Assembly (NCBI GenBank): GCA_937901435.1
Contig: CALGTJ010000133.1
Span: 1-5,093, forward strand
Length of the DNA: 5,093 nt
Direction: 5' to 3'
DNA from: an uncultured Rhodobacter sp.
GTDB lineage: Bacteria > Pseudomonadota > Alphaproteobacteria > Rhodobacterales > Rhodobacteraceae
Below are positions 1 through 5,093 of the stretch, one piece after another. The position numbers and the translations under genes are program-made. How positions within the stretch are numbered: the stretch's first letter is position 1; each line of letters begins with the position of its first letter. The notes under the pieces were generated by a model. It searched no databases, was not told the DNA's origin, and was given only the letters and a program-made list of their open reading frames with translations.

Positions 1-32
1 CACACACAGGACACGTTTCATCTTGGTATTAA

Positions 33-776
33 TATTACGAGTCTGTCGCGCCAACCTTTGGTGTTTACAACTGGGGTATTGATGCGAAAAACAACTATTC
101 TGCATCGATCACCAATGGCGGCGCCATGAATGGCCCAGAAGCAGTCGAAGCACTGACTTGGTGGCTCAGCATGCGTGATATTGCACCACCAGAAAGCCCA
201 GCGTCAACCTGGACTGAGGTTGGTACATCTTTTGCTGCTGGCCGTGCAGCGCAAGGCCTTGTTTATGGTGAAAACGCTGGATGGATTGCCGCAGACTCGG
301 ACAAATCACTTGTTGTTGGTAATGTTGGCGTAGCTTTGCCACCACTTGCTGATGGTGTGCTTGCCGCTGCTGAAGCAGGTGATGGCTACATTGGTTACTA
401 TGACGGTGGTGCATTCGGTATGACACATTCTTCTAAGAACAAGGAAGCGACAGCCTTATTTCTTCAGTATATCGGCCAGAACGAAGTTCAGCCTGATTGG
501 GCAGTTGCGGCACCGCGTGTGACCAACACTGCGACGTATGATGATCCTAAAGTTGTTGCATTTAACAAAGAACTTGGTGGCTATTACGATTTGATTAAGG
601 ACAAAGGTTACCTGTTCGCAGGTGCGCCGGCTTATCCGTTCCACGCGCAAGTGCGTGAAGCGACGGCGCCGATTTTCTACCAGATCTTGCTGGGCAATCT
701 TGCACCACAAGAAGGTCTTGACCAAATGGCAGCCGCAGCTGAAGCAACGCTGACTGAACTTGGCTACCGCAAGTAA
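33..776 (+). CDS. Sugar ABC transporter solute-binding protein (SBP_bac_1 family), C-terminal part
   Basis: This is the C-terminal part of an extracellular solute-binding protein of a CUT1 sugar/polyol importer, which captures substrate in the periplasm and delivers it to the permeases encoded next. The frame is open from 33 to the TAA at 774-776 (247 codons); the first ATG in it, at 126, lies inside conserved-looking sequence (YNWGIDAKNNY before it, MNGPEAVEALTWW after it) and has no convincing ribosome-binding site, so it is unlikely to be the true start. Family-like segments are the helix VEALTWWL, the stretch FAAGRAAQGLVYGENAGW, the YIGYYDGGAFGM region typical of ligand-cleft and hinge strands, a KNKEATALFLQYI helix and a final ATLTELGYRK. 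Complete members are around 400-450 residues, so the signal peptide and N-lobe are missing. An in-frame TAA at 30-32 precedes it and may be a true nonsense mutation or a contig-edge error. The substrate cannot be read directly; the operon suggests a polyol. Confidence 0.88.
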   Translation, partial: YYESVAPTFGVYNWGIDAKNNYSASITNGGAMNGPEAVEALTWWLSMRDIAPPESPASTWTEVGTSFAAGRAAQGLVYGENAGWIAADSDKSLVVGNVGVALPPLADGVLAAAEAGDGYIGYYDGGAFGMTHSSKNKEATALFLQYIGQNEVQPDWAVAAPRVTNTATYDDPKVVAFNKELGGYYDLIKDKGYLFAGAPAYPFHAQVREATAPIFYQILLGNLAPQEGLDQMAAAAEATLTELGYRK

Positions 777-807
777 CCTATCCTCCCTATAGGCTACAAT
801 TCGGGTC

Positions 808-827
808 GCCGCCGTAACTGCGGCGGC
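808..827 (+). terminator. GC-rich intercistronic hairpin, possible partial terminator or mRNA stabiliser
   Basis: A perfect 7-bp stem (GCCGCCG at 808-814 with CGGCGGC at 821-827) encloses the 6-base loop TAACTG. Two more G-C pairs (804-805 with 828-829) are possible across a two-base bulge. The downstream sequence CCCACATTTAAAATAAT has only three consecutive T bases, so it is a poor intrinsic terminator. Because the transporter genes follow in the same direction, partial termination or protection of upstream mRNA from 3' exonucleases is more likely than a full stop. The hairpin is seen directly; the role is inferred. Confidence 0.5.
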
Positions 828-891
828 CCACATTTAAAATAATATTGCTGACAATATGTGTTTGGTGCAATCATATTTACACCGAATCGCA

Positions 892-897
892 AGAGGA
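892..897 (+). promoter_or_regulatory. Ribosome-binding site that decides the start of the first permease
   Basis: AGAGGA lies 8 bases before the ATG at 906. It favours that start over the in-frame ATG at 858, which would add 16 hydrophilic residues before the first transmembrane helix and lacks a purine-rich site at the right distance. Confidence 0.7.
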
Positions 898-905
898 TAA
901 ATAAC

Positions 906-1781
906 ATGCAATCCAAAAGACTTGGCTGGATACTATTGGCCCCAACCTTGGTTATCCTTTTCTTTTTTGGGGTTTTGCCATTTATCTACGTGGTCTTTGT
1001 CTCTTTTCATTCTTGGAACCCCTTCGCAGTCAATCCCGAGATGATATTCAACGGAGCAGACAATTTCCGAAAAATTGTTTTTGATGAGGCATTTCTGAAT
1101 TCTGTCAGTGTGACGGTGATGTTCGTTTTCTTTGCGGTCTTGTCCGAATTGATCATTGGGTATTTTCTGGCACAAGCATTTATGCGTGATTTTCCTGGCA
1201 AGGCGATTTTCCGCACAATACATACTCTGCCCCTGATCATGGCTCCGATCATTGTTGGTTCTGTCTGGAAACTGATGACCACTCCATCCATTGGAATTAT
1301 ACCGCACTATCTGGACGAATGGTTTGGTATAAAAATGATTATTGCCACATCGGTCCCTACTGCATTTGCCACAATTGTTCTCATGGATATCTGGCACTGG
1401 ACGCCGCTGGTCACACTGACCCTGATTGCAGCTCTTGTATCATTGCCGTCCGATCCATTCGAACAGGCGCAAATTGATGGTGCTGGAAAGCGGCAAATTT
1501 TCTGGCATATTACTTTGCCAATGATAGCGCCAGCTGTGGTTGCCACTGTTTTTATTCGCCTGATGGATGCGCTGCGCACGGTAGATGAAGTTTGGATGCT
1601 TACTGGAGGTGGGCCAGGATCAGCGACACGGTTCGTTGGTGTGCATATCTTCAAAGAAGTATTCCCAAAAACAAATTACGGATATGGATCAACGATCTCC
1701 GTCATCGTACTCTACCTGACAATCGTGTCGTGCTGGTTACTTTATGTAACCATGCTTGCGCCACGCAACAAGAAAGATTGA
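906..1781 (+). CDS. Sugar ABC transporter permease, MalF-type
   Basis: This 291-residue inner-membrane permease is one half of the CUT1 channel (BPD_transp_1 family). Six hydrophobic segments can be seen at about residues 8-32, 66-90, 104-123, 151-180, 206-224 and 262-284. The cytoplasmic EAA loop that docks on the ATPase is present at 186-205 (EQAQIDGAG...ITLP), with the conserved G192 and L204-P205. The TGGGPGSAT motif at 233-241 is a hallmark of sugar MalF-type permeases. The length is normal for MalF homologues that lack the extra periplasmic domain of E. coli MalF. The ATG at 906 is chosen because AGAGGA precedes it by 8 bases and the protein then begins MQSKRLGW just before helix 1; the ATG at 858 is a less likely longer start. 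The stop is only 4 bases from the next gene. The substrate is unknown; sugar or sugar alcohol is inferred from the neighbours. Confidence 0.93.
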   Translation: MQSKRLGWILLAPTLVILFFFGVLPFIYVVFVSFHSWNPFAVNPEMIFNGADNFRKIVFDEAFLNSVSVTVMFVFFAVLSELIIGYFLAQAFMRDFPGKAIFRTIHTLPLIMAPIIVGSVWKLMTTPSIGIIPHYLDEWFGIKMIIATSVPTAFATIVLMDIWHWTPLVTLTLIAALVSLPSDPFEQAQIDGAGKRQIFWHITLPMIAPAVVATVFIRLMDALRTVDEVWMLTGGGPGSATRFVGVHIFKEVFPKTNYGYGSTISVIVLYLTIVSCWLLYVTMLAPRNKKD

Positions 1782-1785
1782 ATCT

Positions 1786-2622
1786 ATGAAAAAGCAAAGT
1801 CCAATCATTGGTATTATTTTCTGGACCCTTGTCAGCGTTTTGACACTGTTCCCTATTTATTGGCTGTTCGTCATCTCGGTCAAACCTGCGGTACAGTTAT
1901 TTTCTACACCTGAACTCATCCTTTCGGATCCCTATTGGGGCAATTATGCTAAAGTTTGGGGTGACCGCCTTCTACGCAGCTATATGCTAAACTCGGTAAT
2001 TATTTCGACGGGAAATGCTGTTATTTGCACTGTGCTTGGCTTTTTCGCCTGCTACGCGCTGTCACGTTTCAATATGAGTGGTAAGGAGTCGATTTTCTTT
2101 TGGACGATTACCAACCGTATGGCTCCTCCTGCTGTGTTCCTGCTGCCGCTCTTTTTATTGATGACCCAGGTCTACACTGTTGGCGAATGGAGTCTTTTGG
2201 ACACGCGGATCGGCATGATCTTGGTTTATTGCACCTTCAATCTGCCGTTTGCGATCTGGACACTTCGGCCAACGCTAGAAGGCATCCCTAAAGAATTGGA
2301 CGAAGCGGCTTTTGTTGATGGTGCAAGTGCATGGCAGGTAATCACTAAGATAGTTTTCCCACTGTGTCGACCCGGTCTTGCTGTAACGTTGATCTTGACC
2401 TGGGTTTTTGCATGGAACGAGTACCTTTTGGCTGCTACGCTGACAAATTTTAATGCCCGGACACTGACAACTGGCCTTTCGGAATATGTCACCACAACCG
2501 GCACTGAATGGGGCATCATGGCGACAATTTCAGTCTTTACACTGATACCGGCTTTGATTGTTTTCGGTCTTGTGCAGAAACACATTGTTGCGGGTTTAAC
2601 CTTTGGCGCGGTGAAAGGATAA
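1786..2622 (+). CDS. Sugar ABC transporter permease, MalG-type
   Basis: This 278-residue permease is the second half of the channel and pairs with the preceding MalF-type protein. Hydrophobic segments lie at about residues 7-31, 72-93, 104-127, 141-160, 196-218 and 246-268. The EAA loop is at 171-192 (LDEAAFVDGASAW...FP), with E173, A174, A175, G179 and P192. Other MalG hallmarks are FPIYWLFVISVKP in helix 1, the VFAWNEYLLA motif at 207-216 and the C-terminal QKHIVAGLTFGAVKG, which in MalG-type proteins reaches into the ATPase dimer. The start at 1786 (MKKQSPIIG) lies 4 bases after the upstream stop, with a weak purine run AGAAAG (1771-1776) ahead of it, so coupling to the upstream gene is likely. 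An in-frame ATG at 1756 would overlap the upstream gene by 26 bases and add ten charged residues; it is less likely. No defect is visible. Confidence 0.94.
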   Translation: MKKQSPIIGIIFWTLVSVLTLFPIYWLFVISVKPAVQLFSTPELILSDPYWGNYAKVWGDRLLRSYMLNSVIISTGNAVICTVLGFFACYALSRFNMSGKESIFFWTITNRMAPPAVFLLPLFLLMTQVYTVGEWSLLDTRIGMILVYCTFNLPFAIWTLRPTLEGIPKELDEAAFVDGASAWQVITKIVFPLCRPGLAVTLILTWVFAWNEYLLAATLTNFNARTLTTGLSEYVTTTGTEWGIMATISVFTLIPALIVFGLVQKHIVAGLTFGAVKG

Positions 2623-2625
2623 ACC

Positions 2626-2877
2626 ATGAGTGATCACCATGAAGAATCATTGATCTCGGCCATGCTGGAGGAAGAAAATGCCCCAGAGTCTGTGATTAAG
2701 ACAACTGGATTTCTGTCGATTGAAACCAATTGGTTCGACCGCCTGTTCATCTCGATCGTGATTTGGGTTGCGCTATCATTGTTTTGGTTTCGATTTATCG
2801 AACCGATGGGACTTACGATCTGGATTTCAAATACTATTGCCGCTGCGTTGGCCTTCATTATCATCAAGAAAGGCTGA
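2626..2877 (+). CDS. Small two-helix membrane protein of unknown function in the transporter operon
   Basis: I do not recognise this 83-residue protein as a named family. It has an acidic N-terminus (residues 1-22, including LEEENAPE), a short linker (TGFLSIETNWFDR) and two hydrophobic segments at about 40-57 (LFISIVIWVALSLFWFRF) and 62-80 (GLTIWISNTIAAALAFIII), ending KKG. The short hairpin turn is IEPM. It is a real gene: the start sits 3 bases after the permease stop, AAAGGA (2614-2619, inside the permease 3' end) is 6 bases before its ATG, and its stop is 3 bases before the dehydrogenase. The final KK suggests a cytoplasmic C-terminus, which with two helices also puts the N-terminus in the cytoplasm. 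It could be an accessory, stabilising or regulatory subunit of the importer. Small membrane proteins (for example DUF2160 in glycerol ABC operons) occur in comparable positions, but I see no clear sequence match. The function is inferred from context only. Confidence 0.82.
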   Translation: MSDHHEESLISAMLEEENAPESVIKTTGFLSIETNWFDRLFISIVIWVALSLFWFRFIEPMGLTIWISNTIAAALAFIIIKKG

Positions 2878-2880
2878 GAC

Positions 2881-3933
2881 ATGGAAGCACTTGTTTTGGA
2901 AAAAAAAGACGAACTCAGCCTGCGGGACTTTCCTGCGATAGACCGTGCTGAAGAGATTCTTGGACCGCGTGAGGTGCGCATTAAGCTGCACACAGTTGGA
3001 ATTTGCGGGTCTGATGTGCACTACTATACAAATGGACGGATCGGGCCATTTGTGGTGAATCAACCGATGATTTTGGGTCACGAGGCCTCGGGTACAGTTA
3101 TCGAGGTTGGCACAGACGTCACAACTCTAAAGGAAGGCGATAGGGTCTGTATGGAACCAGGTATCCCCGATCCAAACAGTAAAGCCACGCAACTGGGCAT
3201 GTACAACATTGACCCCGCTGTTCGCTTTTGGGCAACGCCGCCTGTACACGGGATTCTGCGACCGACCTGCGTTCACCCAGAAGCCTTCACCTTCAAGCTG
3301 CCAGACAATGTCAGCTTTGCTGAGGCCGCAATGGTAGAACCTTTGGCCGTTGGGGTGCATGCAGTGACCAAAGCGCGGGTAAAGCCTGGTGATAACGCAG
3401 TTGTTATGGGGGCTGGTCCCATTGGGCTGGTAACAGCGTTATCAGCGCTTGCGGCTGGATGTGCTAAGGTTTACGTAACGGATTTAGCCGCCAAAAAGCT
3501 GGATATTGCGGGTTCTCTCAGCCCCGCGATTGTCCCAGTTGATGTGACCTCACAAAATCTGACGGATGTGATCAAACGTTACACTGACGGTTGGGGTGTT
3601 GATATTGTTTTTGAGGCCACGGGCAGCCCACATGCTGCAAAATCAGTGTTTGAGCCATTATGCCCTGGCGGATGTGTTGTGATGATTGGCGGACAATCCG
3701 ACCCCATCCAATATGATTCTGGAGCCGCGATGATCCGTGAGGCGCGGGTCGAAAACATCTTTCGCTATGCTCATGTTTTTCCACGTTGTGTGGGAATGCT
3801 CAGTTCTGGTGCCATCGACGTCAAACCCCTCATCACCCGAACATTCGACTTTTCAGAAAGTATACAGGCCTTTGAAATTGCAGCTTCAGCGCCGTTGGCG
3901 GACGTGAAGATGCAGATCGAACTGCCACAATAA
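2881..3933 (+). CDS. NAD+-dependent polyol dehydrogenase, xylitol/sorbitol dehydrogenase type (zinc MDR family)
   Basis: This 350-residue medium-chain zinc dehydrogenase most likely oxidises an imported polyol to its ketose in the cytoplasm; xylitol to D-xylulose (EC 1.1.1.9) is the best guess, with D-sorbitol to fructose as the alternative. The GroES-like N-domain carries the catalytic zinc region: C42 in [13 protein letters not shown]67-E68 in GHEASG, and E153 in [11 protein letters not shown]. The Rossmann motif GAGPIG is at 177-182, and D201 at the end of the second strand ([10 protein letters not shown]) favours NAD+ over NADP+. The usual four structural-zinc cysteines are absent: the 92-123 region reads [20 protein letters not shown], then [12 protein letters not shown]. 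Animal sorbitol dehydrogenases and, as I remember them, alphaproteobacterial xylitol dehydrogenases share this, so it is a subfamily trait rather than damage. VFRY-type sequence ([10 protein letters not shown]) and the C-terminal [11 protein letters not shown] also fit. AAAGG (2869-2873) lies 7 bases before the ATG. Exact substrate is uncertain. Confidence 0.92.
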   Translation: MEALVLEKKDELSLRDFPAIDRAEEILGPREVRIKLHTVGICGSDVHYYTNGRIGPFVVNQPMILGHEASGTVIEVGTDVTTLKEGDRVCMEPGIPDPNSKATQLGMYNIDPAVRFWATPPVHGILRPTCVHPEAFTFKLPDNVSFAEAAMVEPLAVGVHAVTKARVKPGDNAVVMGAGPIGLVTALSALAAGCAKVYVTDLAAKKLDIAGSLSPAIVPVDVTSQNLTDVIKRYTDGWGVDIVFEATGSPHAAKSVFEPLCPGGCVVMIGGQSDPIQYDSGAAMIREARVENIFRYAHVFPRCVGMLSSGAIDVKPLITRTFDFSESIQAFEIAASAPLADVKMQIELPQ

Positions 3934-3945
3934 AGGATCAAGAAC

Positions 3946-5007
3946 ATGGCTAACGTAAAAATCAACAACGTAATTAAAAGTTATGGTGCGACGCAGGTTA
4001 TGCATGGTGTCAGCGCCGACATTGAAGATGGCGAGTTTGTCGTGCTGGTTGGCCCATCAGGCTGTGGCAAGTCCACGCTGCTTAGAATGTTGGCGGGATT
4101 GGAAGAAATCAGCGGTGGTACGATTTCCATTGGTGACCGTGTGGTAAACGATGTGCTTCCAAAAGAGCGTGACATCGCGATGGTTTTCCAAAGCTATGCG
4201 CTTTATCCGCACAAGACAGTTTATGACAACATCAGCTTTCCACTTTTGATGATGAAACGGTCCAAGGCAGAAATTGAGGAAAAGGTTAGAAATGCCGCTG
4301 AGATTCTTGACCTGACCAAGTACCTTAAACGCTACCCCAAAGAGCTTTCTGGTGGCCAGCGGCAGCGGGTTGCCATGGGTAGGGCTATTGTGCGGGACCC
4401 GCAGGTTTTCTTGTTCGATGAACCCTTATCAAACCTTGATGCAAAACTGCGCGTGGCAATGCGGATTGAGATAAAGGAACTGCATCAGCGTCTCGGCACG
4501 ACAATCGTCTACGTCACCCACGATCAGGTTGAGGCGATGACCATGGCGGACAAGATCGTCGTGATGCGTGATGGGCGGGTTGAACAAATCGGGAGTCCGC
4601 TGGATCTTTATGACAATCCCACCAACACCTTCGTGGCAGGTTTCATTGGCTCGCCTTCCATGAATTTTGTCCATGGCAAGATCGCTTCTGAAGGAGGTTC
4701 TTACATCTTTCTTTCCGACAGCGGACTGAAGCTTCCGCTTCCGCAAACAGCGGCAGAGGACGGTCAAGCCGTTACATATGGCGTACGGCCAGAATTAGTT
4801 CAGATTGGCGACGGTGGCGTAGAGATGGAAGTTGTTGCGGTCGAACCTACTGGTTCTGAGACGCAAATTTTTGCACGGTCTGGAAAAGACACCATTGATG
4901 CACTTGTCAGAGATAGAATTAATGCCCGACCCGGTTCTAAACTCGGATTCATGATCAACCCGGATGACGTACATCTGTTTGACCGCAAGACAGGGCAGCA
5001 TATCTGA
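3946..5007 (+). CDS. Sugar ABC transporter ATP-binding protein, MalK/UgpC-type
   Basis: This 353-residue protein is the cytoplasmic ATPase of the importer and acts as a homodimer on the EAA loops of the two permeases. All nucleotide-binding motifs are intact: Walker A GPSGCGKST (36-44), Q-loop Q82 in VFQSYALYPH, signature LSGGQRQR (134-141), Walker B VFLFDEP (154-160) with catalytic E159, D-loop SNLDA (162-166) and switch H192 in VTHDQVEAMTMAD. From about residue 236 (SPSMNF) a MalK-type TOBE/OB domain follows, with GVRPE (279-283), EPTGSE (300-305) and DVHLFD (341-346). A full-length C-terminal domain is normal for CUT1 ATPases, which are sometimes shared between transporters. AAAGGA (3932-3937), overlapping the dehydrogenase stop codon, lies 8 bases before the ATG. 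Its stop overlaps the next start by one base. The best substrate guess is the same polyol. Confidence 0.96.
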   Translation: MANVKINNVIKSYGATQVMHGVSADIEDGEFVVLVGPSGCGKSTLLRMLAGLEEISGGTISIGDRVVNDVLPKERDIAMVFQSYALYPHKTVYDNISFPLLMMKRSKAEIEEKVRNAAEILDLTKYLKRYPKELSGGQRQRVAMGRAIVRDPQVFLFDEPLSNLDAKLRVAMRIEIKELHQRLGTTIVYVTHDQVEAMTMADKIVVMRDGRVEQIGSPLDLYDNPTNTFVAGFIGSPSMNFVHGKIASEGGSYIFLSDSGLKLPLPQTAAEDGQAVTYGVRPELVQIGDGGVEMEVVAVEPTGSETQIFARSGKDTIDALVRDRINARPGSKLGFMINPDDVHLFDRKTGQHI

Positions 5008-5093
5008 TGTCCCTAGTCACGGGTGTCATTTTTGATCTGGACGGTTGCTTGGTCGACAGCGAGCCCTTGTCTTTGGAGGCAATCGCCTCTGAG
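5007..5093 (+). CDS. HAD-superfamily hydrolase, N-terminal fragment (beta-phosphoglucomutase-like subfamily)
   Basis: Only the first 29 codons are inside the window, running open to the last base. The translation begins MSLVTGVIFDLDGCLVDSEP, containing the DxD motif of HAD phosphatases: D10 as nucleophile and D12 as general acid, in the FDLDGxLVDSEP form typical of subfamily IA proteins (phosphoglycolate phosphatase, beta-phosphoglucomutase and sugar-phosphate phosphatases). The ATG shares its A with the TGA of the ATPase gene (TGATG), and only a weak AGGG (4992-4995) lies upstream, so translation is probably coupled. HAD hydrolases are found in other alphaproteobacterial polyol operons, where their substrate is mostly undefined. 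Substrate cannot be judged from this fragment. Confidence 0.85.
   Translation, partial: MSLVTGVIFDLDGCLVDSEPLSLEAIASE

Larger units (their letters stand above)
777..905 (+). other. Intergenic region between binding protein and first permease
   Basis: This 129-base gap is the only sizeable non-coding stretch. It contains a weak 5-bp inverted repeat directly after the stop codon (CCTAT 777-781 with ATAGG 789-793, loop 7), a strong GC hairpin at 808-827, an A/T-rich run (about 832-846) and the ribosome-binding site of the first permease. No tRNA, small ORF or clear operator is seen. Its position, between an SBP gene and its permeases, is where CUT1 operons often carry structures that keep binding-protein mRNA more abundant than permease mRNA. 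Confidence 0.7.

Noticed and set aside
1..9. Short CA repeat (cacacaca) at the window start
   Set aside because: It is only about four units long, too short to be a meaningful repeat, and may be an edge effect.
777..793. Small inverted repeat CCTAT / ATAGG just after the binding-protein stop codon
   Set aside because: The 5-bp stem with a 7-base loop is weak and has no U-tract, so it is not supported as a terminator or operator on its own.
456..833. Minus-strand open frame over the binding-protein 3' end and the hairpin
   Set aside because: It is antisense to confident coding sequence, with a composition (many Arg, Cys and Val) that shows no recognisable domain; its N-terminus is simply the GC hairpin translated.
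848..877. Possible internal promoter: CTGACA (848-853) and CATATT (872-877), 18 bases apart
   Set aside because: The -10 match is poor (4 of 6) and the region is A/T-rich, where such matches arise by chance. It is not strong enough to list without transcript-start data.
858..905. Longer N-terminus for the first permease from the ATG at 858
   Set aside because: It would add 16 residues before the first helix without a ribosome-binding site, whereas AGAGGA is correctly placed before the ATG at 906.
933..1397. Long minus-strand open frame opposite the first permease
   Set aside because: It lies entirely within a well-recognised permease gene, and its translation is rich in His, Asn, Arg and Lys with no family resemblance, as expected for a shadow frame.

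Overview
The window is one co-directional, plus-strand sugar or polyol uptake and catabolism operon, cut at both ends. It reads: 3' part of a periplasmic solute-binding protein, two inner-membrane permeases, a small two-helix membrane protein, a xylitol/sorbitol-dehydrogenase-type enzyme, the transporter ATPase, and the first 29 codons of a HAD-superfamily hydrolase. The binding protein, permeases and ATPase together form a complete CUT1-type (MalEFGK-like) ABC importer. No minus-strand gene, RNA gene, CRISPR array, insertion sequence or phage feature is supported.

The host is most likely an alphaproteobacterium, possibly a marine Rhodobacterales or Rhizobiales relative. This is inferred from the architecture (CUT1 permeases, polyol dehydrogenase and MalK-type ATPase in one operon) and from how closely the dehydrogenase resembles alphaproteobacterial xylitol dehydrogenases as I remember them. 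Base composition looks moderate rather than GC-rich. The assignment to a lineage is not proven.

Layout. Bases 33-776 encode the C-terminal part of the binding protein; an in-frame TAA at 30-32 separates this from coding-like bases at the very edge. Bases 777-905 are the only real intergenic gap. It holds a GC-rich hairpin (808-827) without a good U-tract, and the ribosome-binding site for the next gene. From 906 on the genes are packed: gaps of 4, 3, 3 and 12 bases, then a one-base TGATG overlap, which points to a single translationally coupled transcript.

How the genes work together (inference). The binding protein captures a sugar or sugar alcohol in the periplasm. The two permeases form the channel, powered by a dimer of the ATPase. 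The dehydrogenase, encoded between the permeases and the ATPase, would oxidise the imported polyol to a ketose with NAD+ (xylitol to D-xylulose is the best guess). The HAD protein could act on a phosphorylated intermediate or side product. The small membrane protein has no known function; its position suggests an accessory role in the transporter. The window is mostly a familiar kind of system. The least explained parts are the small membrane protein, the stop codon at the left edge, and the hairpin.
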